Shown: positions 35,459 through 47,458, numbered from the stretch's first letter. The stretch: DNA of 64,000 nucleotides from Cryptomeria japonica (GCF_030272615.1 NC_081409.1:914543340-914607339); one strand, 5' to 3'. Numbers and translations: made by a program. The notes: generated by a model from the letters alone, not told the origin.

Positions 35459-36665
35459 TGCAAAATCGGGTTTTATCTCCGATTTTGCATCAATTTTTGG
35501 TCATTAAGTGTAAAATCGGGTTTTAACCCCAATTATTCACTTGGTAATCAATCTTAGATGTAAATTGGACCTATAGGTCCGACTTACACCTTGTTGGTCT
35601 ATCAAGTGCAAATCAGACCCATAGGTCTGATTTACACCTTTATTATGCACGATTTTGCAATTAGTGTTTTGAAGTGTTTGTTTCAAATAAGGTTTCTTTA
35701 CCCATTAATTCTCTGATTATAGCCCTAATTTTTCATTATCATTTTCTTGGAGGATTAAAGAGCTTGATTTTTCTCTAGCTTCATTCATAGAAATCGTGGT
35801 ATGTATCCATTTCTTAAAGCTTTAAGCTTTCAATTTTTATCTTGTCATGCCCTACTTTTGCATTAGTAGAGATCGGATTTGAAACATGATACATATCAAG
35901 AATTATCTTGATATGTATTGGATTACAAATCCGACTTGATTCTTATTTTCCAAGTTTTGTTTCATGGTGTGTGGCAGGCACACACCCCTTCCATCTTTAC
36001 CTTTCATTATTGTTCGCAGTGGTAATGATTGGGCAGGGGCATTACCCTAATCCTCACCGTAATCTATGACTGTGGTGGTGGTCAGGGTCGTATCCCAGTC
36101 TCACCCCTATGTTCTTCCTTTCATTGCAGTGATGGTGGTCGGGTATGTATCCCTGACACCCACCATTATCTTTGTAGTGATGGTGTTCGGGGTTACAAAC
36201 CCAACCACCACAAGATTCTGGTTTGAGCTATTTGCTAAGTGTCTGACGGGTTTACAACCCACCCGACACTATTTTTTATTTTTTTGTATAAGTGTCAGTC
36301 AGGGTTATAACCTCGTTTGACACGATTTAGTTTGTCTTTCCTTTTTGAAGTGTCGATCAGAGTTATAACCCCACCCGACACTCATCCATGGCTTTCCCTA
36401 TATATTAAGTGTAAATTAGACTTCTAAGTCCGATAGACACTTAACTCAGTTACATTAAACTAGTGTATATCAGAGTTACAACTCTGATTTGCACTACTTT
36501 GTGAGTATTTCCATAATGTAAATCAGAGTTATAACTCTGGTATACATTACTTTTTGATATTGATTTATATGAAGTGCAAATTGGATTTCTAAGTCTGATA
36601 TGCACTTGATCTTGATTTTACACTTATGTTTAAGAGCAAAGCGGACTTATAAGTCAGATTTGCAC
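35459..36665. repeat. Array of about 18 imperfect hairpins at 48-60 bp spacing
   Basis: Inverted repeats lie at 35459-35489, 35506-35542, 35559-35588, 35606-35637, 35872-35935, 35966-35986, 36021-36058, 36078-36105, 36131-36170, 36181-36210, 36238-36270, 36292-36323, 36349-36382, 36405-36444, 36461-36496, 36514-36549, 36572-36607 and 36634-36665. Typical plan: GTG or AGTG, a few bases, an inner arm, 2-4 loop bases, then both arms in reverse. Inner arms differ between units but pair within each: GGACC/GGTCC, AGACC/GGTCT, GGGTT/AACCC, AGAGTT/AACTCT, GACTT/AAGTC. Centres are mostly 48-60 bp apart, with one gap at 35638-35871. The units at 36021 and 36078 are the weakest. Spacer sequences are not alike. 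Function unknown. Confidence 0.85.
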
Positions 36666-36780
36666 CGAATGCACACACATACAAATTGATGATTTTTGAT
36701 CAATCGATGGAATTTTCCTATCAAATGAAGATTTTTATGAAGGCTAATCATTTTTTAAAAAATGATCTTTTCATGTTGCA

Positions 36781-39700
36781 TTGCATCCATTGCACATGTC
36801 AGAACCCTCGCCAAGCAAAAAATCAGTGAAGTTCAAGAAGCAAGAAATACATCCAGTGTTTCCTTCTTCTTCTGTGACATCAAATATTGACAATATTAGG
36901 GACACCGAGATCAGTCATGTGTATCTCGATGAGTTCTTGAAGAGGGTGAAGTCACCACCAGTGTCTTACAAGATGGAGCCCACCATAAACAATGAAATTC
37001 ATCTGGTGGCCGCCTTTCCCATGTCGGCTCAAAATCCAGAATTTGTGTTGGCCCTTGCCAACTGATATGATCCTATGACCAAATTAGTAAAGGATGTTGA
37101 TGGAAAGAAAACACTCATTAAGCTTGATGAGGATTTCTTTGATATAATTTTCAAGTGTTCTCCTATAGATCAATATGCAGATATTGATATGCAATCAACA
37201 GTGGCTTATTTTGATAAGAATTCAGAGAAATGCATGAGAAATATGAATGATAATTGGCTAAAAATACCTAGGCCTACAATTTCTAGATGGCCAGAAACTC
37301 TTCCCCAAAACAACTTCATTGAAGAGGTCAATGATCTCATTACTCTTCTCAGTAGAGTAAAAGGCCTTCCAATACTTATCACAAATTGATGTACCGATAT
37401 ACTCATATCATCAGGCAGAATAAGAAGAAGATCTTCTGGGGAAAACAAATTGCAGATGCTCTATGTGAACAATTGACCAGGGTACCTACCACCTTGAAAT
37501 TCTATATGACTTCTTAAATCTTGTCTATGTAGCTACCTCATTGAAGCATTTTCCAGGTCTATCAACTACAGGTGACATGAGTCAGGTTCCTATTTACAAG
37601 TATTTCTCTCAATTAACTCTAAGAGAGTTTACACCATTTTAGGAGGGTAAATGATGCTTTCTTTGCTCATTACATGCATTTATTTAACAAGGAACTTAAG
37701 AGCAAAAGAGTGTCAGATGAAGCATGGAAGGTGGTGAGTGAATGCGGTTGCATTTTTCTTCAATTTCCTACCTTCACATATATCAGAATTGGATGTTTTG
37801 ATAGAGAACCCTTCATGCTCCCAAGGTATCCATCTGATAAGATCATCCTTATGGAGATGGCTCACCAAATGATTTCTATCCATGAGTGTCAATCTAGAGC
37901 TCATAAGACAGGTCTCAAGTTCTCCATCACTATAGGGAGATATTCCATCTACAAGGCCCATGTCATGGAGGAGGAGATGAGGACAGTAACTATGAGATTC
38001 TTTAAAGCCAGAAAGTTCTTCGAATATAGGGGCATGGAGAATAAGATTAAGAAGAACTATACCCATATCCATCAAATTGAAGATGTGTGAGTAGATTGCG
38101 GGACATAAGAAGATGTTCGAAGAATGGATTACTGTCGTTTGACAATAGAACAAATTGAAAATTTTGATCTTGCTAATGTTCCTAAAGAGCTTGAAGAAGA
38201 CGGTGATATCTTTCATCCTGTATATTAAATAAACAAAGTTGTTGGATTGCCTTTGCCTTTCATACAATGGTCTCAAAAAGAGAACACTTCTATAAGGGCC
38301 AGGTTTCAAAAGATCCTTGATAATACCACTGTTTGGCTGAACCTACATGGTGTACAGATGAAACCTTTCCAAACTGAGTCATTTGAAGATGATGAATCAA
38401 GCCCTAAGGGAAAGACTTTTGAATTAAGAGCCAAGAATAGGCAAGATCATGCGACTCCTAAGGGTTCTAAATTCAAATTCACTAGTGGAAAGGGTAAAGC
38501 TCAAGGTGAGTCTTCAACTCAAGAGACTCAAGTTCATGATGAAGTTGAAGGAGAAGAGGAAGAAAATGAAGATGAACAACTCCAAGGAGAAGATGAACCA
38601 AAGAATGAATAGGAACAAGAGGAAGGAGAATTTGATGAGGGATTGCCTGAAATCCCAAGTACTTCCCAGTCTCAAGAGACATATGAAGGTATTCCTCCTG
38701 CATCATGTGATATCACAGGTACTAATTTAGTCTCTGTTACTAATGCTATTTCTTTGGGTTCCAATGTGTCATTTCCTTCACAAGCTCCTGAAATACATGT
38801 TATTCCTTCCACCTCCACAAGTGAATCAACCCTAGATACACCTCATGATAAACTTGATACCGTGTTCCATCCTAATTTGTCTGAGGTTACTTCTTCCATG
38901 TTGGAAGATTTTGAAAGTTTTATGTCAGAAATCCAAGTTCCTCCACAGGTTTCTACCATCTCAAATACACTTGCCATTGTTACTTTCTCTTCACCCATTG
39001 TTACTACTAGTGTTCAATCACATGAGTTGGCTACACAAGTTTTGACTGTTGGAGTAGAAGATTCATCATTGCCACCTTGGCTAGTATCTAAGACTCCCAA
39101 GAGGAAGAAGCAAGACGTATCTCTAGATGATTTGATTTTAATCAATTGGTGCCTGTTAAGCCCAAAGGTAAGAAAAAGGCTAAAACTTTATCTAGGTTGA
39201 AGATAGATGAATCAAAGAATAAGTACGTAGAAGTAGCTATTCCTCCTTCAGATACATATCTTGATAAAGTGTAGCCTATTGATTATGTTATCAAAAGAAT
39301 TGATTTGGGTAAACAAACACAAGATGAAATAGTTGAAGATGCTCAAGCTTCTTTCTAGCATCTTATGGCCATGTTCAATGAAGAACGTGTAAAGAAAGAC
39401 AAGTTAAAGAAACAGGTTGATCAGCTCACAAAAGTTTTGATCAAAATTACCAAATCATCAGAGGTAATTGAGTCGGTCACTTCTTCCATGGATGAGCAAG
39501 TTGTTAAACAAGCTGAACAGGTAAATTCTCAAGGGAGAACAATGGGCGAATGGATGCATAGATTGTTGAGTCAAGGAACTCACCTTCTATGTTCAACAGT
39601 TACTCTTGTCAGCAACTTGGAGGAGATAAAGGTTGAAATTGATAAGACTTTTTATTTATTTTCAAATGAATTAGAAATTCATGAAAAGGACTTCGACTCT

Positions 39701-40228
39701 TGGTTGAAGTTAGAAGATTTTCAGTTGGATGTTCTAGTTGATAATGGAGTGATCCCATCAAGGGATATATACATTGAATAGCAGGAAATACTAGAACATC
39801 AAATGAACACACTTTAGGTGCTTATCGAAGATTTGAGGAAAGCACAAAAAGAATGTAATGATAAAGGAAAAGACATCATCGAAAAGATTCCATATCTTCC
39901 TTGCATTTTACTTGACGAGAACTAGAAGCCTCTTCATGAAGATGGCATCATCAAAGTTTTCAGTTTGCTAATTGGTGAAGAGGTTGATAAGAAAGCTTTC
40001 TCATTATCCTCTATTAATAAGGTGGTGGATATCCAAGTGAATTTGGAGGATCTAGCCTCGCTTTTGAAGAAGCACAAGAAATGCTACACGAGCCTCGAAG
40101 ATTCTATCACCCGGGTCAAGGTCATCACAAGTCACACTAAAGGACCTGATCAAGAACAAATGAAAGTAACTTTGAAAAAGTTCGAGGAATTTATGAAGCG
40201 GGATCAGAATGGAGTGTCTAGTGACACT
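36781..40228 (+). pseudogene. Long decayed ORF of unknown, probably transposon-borne, family
   Basis: From an ATG at 36781 (MHPLHMSEPSPSKKSVKFKK) a coding frame can be followed for about 3.4 kb with several in-frame stops (37063, 38610 and others) and frameshifts, notably between 37390 and 37670. Parts in order: a basic N-terminus; a globular region at 36880-38090 with YFDKNSEKCMRNMND and CGCIFLQFPTFTYIRIGCFD; an acidic segment at 38540-38640; a Ser/Thr/Pro-rich linker at 38640-39070; a basic KTPKRKKQ; and a coiled-coil-like C-terminal part (39365-40228: ERVKKDKLKKQVDQLTKVL). I recognise no gag, pol or host domain. The hairpin array directly upstream and a repeated-phrase tract downstream suggest one element. 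It might be the extra ORF of a large retrotransposon. Confidence 0.6.
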
Positions 40229-40268
40229 TAGTAATTTTCATAGTAGATGCATTTTTTAATAAGATATT

Positions 40269-40320
40269 GACACCTTAAGTGTCAATTTTGCATTTAGTTT
40301 TTGCACTTACGCAATGCACG
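40269..40320. other. Further hairpin just after the long ORF
   Basis: GACAC and GTGTC (40269-40283) and TAAGTG with CACTTA (40276-40281 and 40314-40319) form alternative hairpins. They resemble units of the upstream array and may be an outlying member. Confidence 0.4.
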
Positions 40321-40454
40321 TGTCCTAAGTCAAATCAAACTCTACCTTTGACTTGGTCACAAATTAGTTGTAGTTTTCCTAGTTTTATGTTGCACCTCTC
40401 TCCTATATTTATGAGGTTGCTCATTATAATTTGCTTCTATTATCTTTAATCTAT

Positions 40455-41110
40455 ATGTTGAAACTTTGCCGAAGTGAAGAGCAAAAGTGAAACTTTGTGT
40501 TCCTCTTGTAATTTTGCAAATTTGATGAAATAAGAAGAAAGTTTTGGCATCTAGACTTTGTGTTGGATTCATTTGTGTCTATGGTGAGAGTGTTCTTATG
40601 TCATTTTCATTGTAAATTCTTATTTACTCAAGTAAAGGTGTGTTGAGAGAATATCATTAAAGTGTAGAGGCAATTGTTAACTTGTGAACTTTGTGTCATA
40701 TCTTGACTATTGTTGTTAGAATAAGGAATTGGTGATCGTAATATCATTTTGAAGACTTTGTGCTTCATTTTGGTATTTTCAAGTTAAAAATAGCTAATTT
40801 ATATATTAAGGTTTCACTTTGAAGACTTTGTGCTTGACTGTGTAATCTTGGAAAAGGAAACAGTAACTTGAAGACTTTGAGTTTCATATTATTATTTCAC
40901 AAAAGCATTATCAAAGGTGAAGTTAAGAATCATTTTAAAGACTTTGAGCTTTATTTTGATTTTCTTGGTTAACTCTTTGGATTACAGAAGAATTTGTAAA
41001 AAGGTTGATAGGACGAGAGTGAATTTAAGACTTTGAGCTTAAGCACTCTTTCCAGTCCCAGAGAAGCAACAGAGAACTTTGCGCCTTTATGGACACTTTG
41101 CTTCTTTTCT
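40455..41110 (+). repeat. Repeated phrase GAAGACTTTGTGCTTCATTT, about nine degenerate copies
   Basis: Variants of ACTTTGTG or ACTTTGAG, often within GAAGACTTTG-GCTT, occur near 40490, 40553, 40688, 40753, 40821, 40872, 40940, 41029 and 41076. Spacing is irregular (50-135 bp), and the intervening sequence is AT-rich. It follows the long ORF and probably belongs to the same element. Confidence 0.65.
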
Positions 41111-41870
41111 TATATATATTATATTGTTCTTGCTTTCCAAGTTAATTTGTAACAAAGAAATTGTAAGAATTATTGCTACTCTATATTGTAAATTCTTTCC
41201 TGAAAAGAGAGGAAGGGAAAAACATCTATCTTGAAAAAAGAGGATAGGATGATGTACCGCCCATGTTAGAATAGGAATTAGAAATTTATATCTTATTTTA
41301 CTAGAATAGAGTAGTGAATCACAAGGGGAGCCTTACCTTAATAATTAGGAGAGATTTAATCTCGTGTTGTTGTGGTTGAAACCACAATTTTGTACTCTTC
41401 TTGAGTTAACAAAATTTTCAACCAACAAATTTTCATTTTTATTAAGTTTTTGCATTATTGTTACTTGATTCTCATTTTAATGTGAAACCCATTATATCCT
41501 ATATAGATACCAAAATATGGTTATAGACTTTTATGATTATTGTCTAATATATGTCTATAGTTGAATTGCAAATTCTATTTTATGTGTGGTTATATCAAGT
41601 TAAGGAATAATTATGCTAACACTAGGAAAGACATTGTGATGCCTACATAAATAATTGTGTTAGATTATGTAATTTTGAGTATGTGAATGCTACCTAATGA
41701 AAGGAAAAGCTCTTATGATGTAAATTTTTATGTTGTTATTGTTATCTTGGGACCACAATCCAAGAATGTGTGGGCAAGGAAGTTGGGAAAATGGCAAAGA
41801 GTTTCTTAGGGTTTTGAAATAGAAAAAATGCATTTAATTATTAAAAAATATAGTATTACTCCATTAACAT
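41111..41870. other. No gene recognised
   Basis: AT-rich DNA between the repeated-phrase tract and the LINE insertion site. Confidence 0.45.
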
Positions 41871-41888
41871 AGAATTATTTGGAAAGAA
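41871..41888. repeat. 18-bp LINE target site duplication, left copy
   Basis: AGAATTATTTGGAAAGAA occurs here and, identically, at 49407-49424 directly after the LINE A-run. This length and placement are typical of target-primed reverse transcription. Confidence 0.92.
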
Positions 41889-42457
41889 ATACTATCTATT
41901 GTGAATCCTCCTTATGGTTTGGACATTTCGAACTTCATGATGTTATGTAGAGATTTGATTACCGATCACATTTCGATAGGGAGCGGTAGAAAAGAGACAC
42001 TCTGGTTAGACTCATGGAACAAATACAGGCCATTGTCTAACATTCCTAAATTGGCTGGAGCTAGAGAAGTCACAACTCTGGTCTATGGGGAAAAGGTGAT
42101 TGATTATTTAGAGATTTCCCAGAATGGAGGCATGATGGATTTCAAATGGAAATATTTTAATATGCTTGATTCAATGAGCAAAGATACTTTGACGAAAGAG
42201 TTAGAACAATGTCACATTGTGGTAGGGAATGCAAAAGACCAAATCATTTGGTGTGCAGCGAAATTTGGGAACTACTCCCTAAAATTAAGATATGAAATCT
42301 CAGTCCAAGAGATGGAATAGTGCTCGTGGCAATATGAGTTGGGCTGAAATTCAAACATCCTTCCAAAGGCAAGTGTCTTTGCTTGGTTATTTGTACAAAG
42401 TAAGACTTTGACATTTGATAGATTGTTGAGGCTGGGCAAAATGGGTTCGCTCAGGTG
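41889..42457 (+). pseudogene. 5'-truncated L1-type LINE, left part (zf-RVT region)
   Basis: Reading on the plus strand after the target duplication: CRDLITDHISIGSGRKETLW, LDSWNKYRPLSNIPKLAG, then WCAAKFGNYSLKLRYEIS and, after stops, ASVFAWLFVQSKTLTFDRLL. These belong to the reverse-transcriptase zinc-binding region that follows RT in plant L1 ORF2. The element lacks its promoter, endonuclease and RT core. The nested Copia interrupts the coding sequence at 42458. Part of the AGGTG Copia target duplication is included. Confidence 0.88.
42453..42457. repeat. Copia target site duplication AGGTG, left copy
   Basis: The pentamer is repeated exactly at 48174-48178, just outside the other LTR. Confidence 0.9.
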
Positions 42458-43160
42458 TGTAGAAATTCTATTGCAGTCACTGATTATTAATCTCCTATCT
42501 CATAAAAATTATTTAACTGCTGAAAATAAATTTACAGCTGAATATCGAAAAATAACACAACTGCAACTTCACTAAAAATACGGAAAGAAATAAGCAACAC
42601 AAGGACACAATATTTTTGGACAATCGTCCTTGGAAAAACCCCTAAGGGAAAACCAGTTCTACAAATGGAAAATATATTAATCTTCAGCAATATAAGAATT
42701 ACAAAAGAATTCCTTGCCTCTTACTGGTAGAACTCTGACAAACTCCTAATATCTCCTGCTGATATCCTCCACTGCTATATCAACGCTATCACTGCGCCTC
42801 TTGCTAACACTGCAAGACTATTTGCTATCACTGCAAATTCTTCTCAAAACTTCTTATTTTCCAAATGACCCATGACCCCTTTTTATACTACTTGTTGGAA
42901 AACCAACGACCAATATTAATTCAAACCAACGGCTGAGATTAAGACAACTCAATAACCAATTGCTAATTTTGGCTATGAGGTGTCACCTAAAAAGAGCCAC
43001 TATTAAATAACAATTGTTTTTATCCTAACAATACTTGTTTGACAAAAACAACCATTTTCTAATTCTAGGCCAGGACGAACAGCTGTCCAAAACTACCCAT
43101 AACTAATGCTGTTATTTCTGGGTAAGGACGAACAGCTGTCCAAACTACCCATAATTAACA
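42458..43160 (-). repeat. 3' LTR of the Copia element (left in window)
   Basis: 703 bp, TG...CA ends. It is colinear with 47471-48173 without gaps; 16 of the 18 differences I counted are transitions. Two copies of GGACGAACAGCTGTCCAA lie near 43074 and 43126, each containing the palindrome GGACGAACAGCTGTCC, an imperfect inverted repeat in U3. Confidence 0.93.
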
Positions 43161-43172
43161 CTCCCTCTTAGC
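43161..43172 (-). other. Polypurine tract of the Copia element
   Basis: Minus-strand CTAAGAGGGAG directly precedes the 3' LTR start TGTTAATTATGG. Confidence 0.85.
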
Positions 43173-43287
43173 GAGGAAGCTGTTCTGCACGACACCCATC
43201 TTATCTCTAAAGAAGATGAATTTTGCCTTCCCCAATGCCTTTGTTAGAATGTCTGCTACCTGCTCCTCTGTAGGTATGTACTGTAGC

Positions 43288-43434
43288 GGTGGGGTCAGAA
43301 GAAGCTCGCTGCCGGAGAGAAGGAAGGACGGTGCTAAAGAAAGGTTTGGAATCAGGGGCGGGATGAGGAAGGAACAAGGTGAGACGAGAAGACCGGTTGG
43401 GGAGGAAAAAAGAGAGGCGAAAGCTCTCGCATCA
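43288..43434. other. 147-bp GC-rich insertion in Copia RNase H, with TAGC duplication
   Basis: The insertion separates [14 protein letters not shown] from LQYIPTEEQVADILTKALG. TAGC occurs on both sides (43284-43287 and 43435-43438). Insert plus duplication is 151 bp, which accounts exactly for the frame change across it. It is richer in G and C than its surroundings, has no terminal inverted repeats and no A-tail. On the minus strand it is CT-rich. Origin unknown. Confidence 0.75.
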
Positions 43435-46050
43435 TAGCTAAACAATCCCCCTCTGTACACAATCCCTGATGAAGTGATACCTGATGTCTATATGTTTCGA
43501 TCTATCGTGAAACACTGGATTCTCAGTCAACTTGATGCAACTCTGATTGTCGCAGTGTATCACCATAGTCTCAACCTTCTGACCAAACAAGGCTACTAGC
43601 AACTTCCGAAGCTATATAGCTTCACACGTCGCCATGATGGCTGCTATGTATTCTGCTTCTGATGAACTCAAGGCCACAGATTTTTGCTTCCTGCTGAACC
43701 AAGAAACAACTCCTGATCCCAAGCTGAAACAACATCCTGAAGTACTCCTTTTGTCCGTTGTACTGCCTACCCAATCTGCATCAGTATAGCCTATCAACTT
43801 GATACCTTCACCTTGAACATATCTGATCCCGTACTCAACTATACCATGAAGATAACGCAACACATGCTTAGCCGCCGTCCAATGCACTCTCTTTGGCTCT
43901 ACCATGAACTGACTAAGAGAGTTTACTGCAAAGGCTATATCTGGCCTGGTGTTGACCAAATACATGAGCGAACCAATCAGTTGCCTGTATAGGGTGGGAT
44001 CAACATCCTTTTCCTTGGATGCATCTACCTTCCTCCAATTAGTGATCATGGGTGTAGACATGGCTTTGCAATCTTCCATCTTGAATCTCTTCAAGATTTC
44101 AATGCAATATTTCCCTTGACCAAGGAAAATCTCTCCATCAGTCTGCCACACCTCCATGCCTAGAAAGTAGTGCATAAGTCCCAAATTCTTCATCTCAAAC
44201 TCTTCTGCAAGGTCCCTCTTGCAATCCTCTATGAGTCCTAGCGCACCAGTAAGAAACAAGTCATCCACATATAGAACAAGAATGAGAACCTCACCCCCAA
44301 CCACCAAGTAGTAGAGGTTCGCATCAGCCTCACTCTTCACAAAGCCCATTTCCTGCAAGTATGTATCAATGCACTCATACCACGCTCTGGGAGCCTACTT
44401 GAGTCCGTATAAGGCTTTCTTTAATCTGCACACGTGGGTCTCTTTGCTGTGTGCTACAAAGCCTTCTAGTTGTTCTATGTATACCTCCTCCTTCAATTCT
44501 CCATTAAGGAATGCTGTCTTGACATCCATTTGATGGATCTGCCATCCCATCTGTGTTGCAAATGAGATTACAGCTCGTATAGAAGTATACCTGGCCACAG
44601 GAGCAAATGTCTCCTCATAGTCTATTCCCTCCTTCTGAGAGAACCCCTTGGCCACAAACCTCACCTTATATTTCTCGATGCTACCATCTGCACCATGCTT
44701 TATCTTGAAGATCCAGCGCGATCCAACTACTGCTCTATCAGTTGGTCTAGGCACTATCTCCCATACATCATTCTGCATTATTGAGTTATATTCCTCAACC
44801 ATAGCATCTCGCCATACCTGATGCTTTGCAGCTTCCTGATAGCTGGAAGGTTCACTATCTACCAACTGGCTGACTAATGCCACATAGTCATTGAACTTGG
44901 CTGGTTGTCTCCTCTGTCTTGTACTCTTCCTAGGAGCTCCCACAGACTCTTGAGTATCCCTTTGTATGTCTTGAACCTCATGGTTCCTACTGCCAACTGT
45001 AGAGGATGAAATATCAACCTCTATATCATCTAGATGCATATCCTGCTGCACCAGTTGCTCCATACTCTGTGAATCTTCACTACTTGAGTCTATGCTTGTA
45101 CTAGTAACTGTACTTGAGCTTTGCTGTCCTTGACTTGGACTTGGAACTTTCGTTGGCTACTCACTCTGATCATCTGCTGGCAAATCTCTGGATCTTCTAA
45201 ATGCCTTGTCCTCCATGAACTTGACATCGCGTCTGACAATAATTCTTCTGGTCCCTGGAATGAACATCCTATATGCCTTTGAAGTTTCACTATACCCAAC
45301 AAAGTACCCCTTCTCTGCAGTCTGATCTAACTTGGTACGTGTGTCTCCAGGAATAAGGCAATATGCCAAACTCCCAAATATCTTGAAGTGACCAACATCT
45401 GGCTTCTTCCCCATGAAAGCCTCCTCTGGTGTTATTTTCCCTAGTACCTTGTGTGGAACCCTATTCTGAATGTAGACTGTTGTACTACATGCTTATGCCC
45501 ATAAGTAGCGGGGCATGTCCTGGTCATGTAGCATAGCCCTTGCTGCCTTTGAAATAGAATGGTTCTTCCTCTCAGCAACTCCATTCTGTTGTGGATTGTA
45601 AGGAACAGTCCACTCTCTCTTGATTCCTTCTTTGGTACAGAAATCTTGGAAGTCATTTCCTTTGTACTCGCCTCCATTGTCTGACTGAAGAACCTTTATC
45701 TTCCTTCCTGTTGAGTTCTCCACAAGAGCCTTGAACTCTTGGAAGCGACTGAAAACCTCATCCTTGGTCTTCAAGAAGTATATCCAGGTCTTCCTGGAGA
45801 AATCATCAATAAAGGTAACATAATACTCATATCCTCTGAGAGACTTTGTCGACATTGGTCCACATACATCTGAATGTACTAGATCAAGAACACCCGTAGA
45901 TCTGGTGTCACTCCTTGGAAAAGATGCTTTTGCAAACTTTCCCAACACACATCCCTTACATACATCATCATGCTCTGTGCTCACCTCTGGAACACCTGTC
46001 ACCGTCTCACGAAGCAATCTAAGTGCTCCATGATGAATATGGCCCATCCT

Positions 46051-46078
46051 CCTATGCCATAGCTCCTATGCCATAGCT
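46051..46078. repeat. 14-bp tandem duplication that breaks the Copia frame
   Basis: CCTATGCCATAGCT is present twice in a row (46051-46064 and 46065-46078), just before the integrase zinc-binding part. Fourteen extra bases account for the shift between the flanking open frames. Confidence 0.92.
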
Positions 46079-47458
46079 CTCCAAGTTCTCTAGGGTTACT
46101 GCTGCTCATGAGTGCCTTAGGAGTATCAAACTGCAACCTATAAAGGCGACCACTCCTAACTCCAATAGATATGGGTGATTTCCAATCTTTATGCTTAATC
46201 AAAACATGCATCCCTCTAAAGAGAACATTATACCCTTTATCCTGAAGGACAAATACAGAAACCAAATTCATACCTAAGCCTGGCACATGCAACACATCAT
46301 GAAGAGGAATTACCTTTCCATTCTCCCTCTGAAGCTGAACAGTCCCTTTCCCAACTGAGTTGAGCTTGGACAAGTTCCCCATAGAGATCTGGATTCTAGT
46401 GTTCTCCTCCTTGTAGCTGGAGAAGTACTCTCGAACTCCTGTCATATGAAATGACGCCCCACTGTCTATATACCAGACACTCTGTGAGGTTGAGCTAATC
46501 ATACAGGCTATGAGTGCAAACTCATCCTCCAATCTACTAGAGAGCTCCTCTGCACTTGCTGAAGCTGCCACTTGGTTCTTTCCCTTCTTATCTTTCTTCC
46601 TTTGTGGGCAATCGCTGACATAGTGGCCAAACTCGTGACAACCAAAGCACTTGACCTTAGATAGGTCCTTCTTCTTCTTTTCAATTTGTGAATTTGCTCC
46701 TTTGCTAGATCCCTTCTTTGTTTTCCCCTTTCCCGCTAGGGCAACATTTTCTTGTTCTACCTCACTTTTCTGACTCTTATTGTTGGCTCCATTGACAAGG
46801 CTTAGTCTAAGCTCCTCCTGAGTGAAATCACTCCAAAGTCAATCCCAACTTGGTAAGGTGTCTCGTCCATTAATAACTTGAACAAAGACATCCCACTGCT
46901 TAGAAAACCCATTTAGGGCTATTCTTACTAGCTCGTCTTCATTTGGCTTATCTCCAACAGCTGCTAACTCGTCCTTGACAAGTCTAAGCCTGGTGAGGTA
47001 ACTTGTAACATCTTCTCCCTTGTTCATCCGGGTATTCCTCAATTTTTCTCTGAGAATCAGCTTCCGGTTAGTGGTAGCATTCTGGTACAGATTCAGAATG
47101 ACGTCCCACATCTTCTTCGTTGTATCTAACTCTGCGATATGTGGAACAACATGGTCCTTGACACCATCAAGGATTATCCTCCTCGCCTTGGCATCATCCT
47201 TCTTGTATGCTGCAAGTTGTACTGGATCTGTAGGTACAGCTACAGTACTGGTAACATATTCCTTGATACCATTCTCTTCCAGCAATAAAGAAATTCTGGC
47301 TTTCCAGACACCAAAATTTGAGGCACCATCCAATCTGTCCTGATCTCTCAAACCTGCTGAGGCCATCTCAAAGAAATAAAGGAAAACAATAACTCGAAAG
47401 AGGTCAAACTCAAATTTCTTTCCTTTGCTTAGGGTAAACCTTTTCTACCCTCAACAAA

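Larger units (their letters stand above)
43155..47366 (-). pseudogene. Copia gag-pol polyprotein with six stops and two frame breaks
   Basis: The ATG is at 47366. Gag runs to about 46600 and ends in the zinc knuckle CFGCHEFGHYVSDC. Protease: WYIDSGASFHMT, about 46450-46480. Integrase: zinc-binding region about 46040-45930; catalytic core with HSDVCGP, LQSDNGGEYKGNDF and [49 protein letters not shown] and the catalytic YVDDLFLTGA. RNase H: YTDADWVGSTTDKRSTSG and LSSSEAEYIAA. All catalytic motifs look intact. Stops lie at 46839 (TGA), 45493 (TAA), 45157, 44395, 43612 and 43438 (TAG). Frame breaks are a 14-bp tandem duplication (46051-46078) and an insertion (43288-43434). Four or five of the stops fit C-to-T or G-to-A changes. 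This copy cannot make a full polyprotein. Confidence 0.93.

Noticed and set aside
35459-36665. A CRISPR array as explanation of the regularly spaced repeats
   Set aside because: The units are palindromes without a conserved repeat sequence, no cas genes are present, and the DNA is from a plant nuclear genome.
37713-38309. A 198-codon minus-strand frame
   Set aside because: It is the antisense shadow of the plus-strand long ORF, whose composition and continuity are better.
43216-43437. A 73-codon plus-strand frame
   Set aside because: It is antisense to Copia RNase H plus the 147-bp insert.
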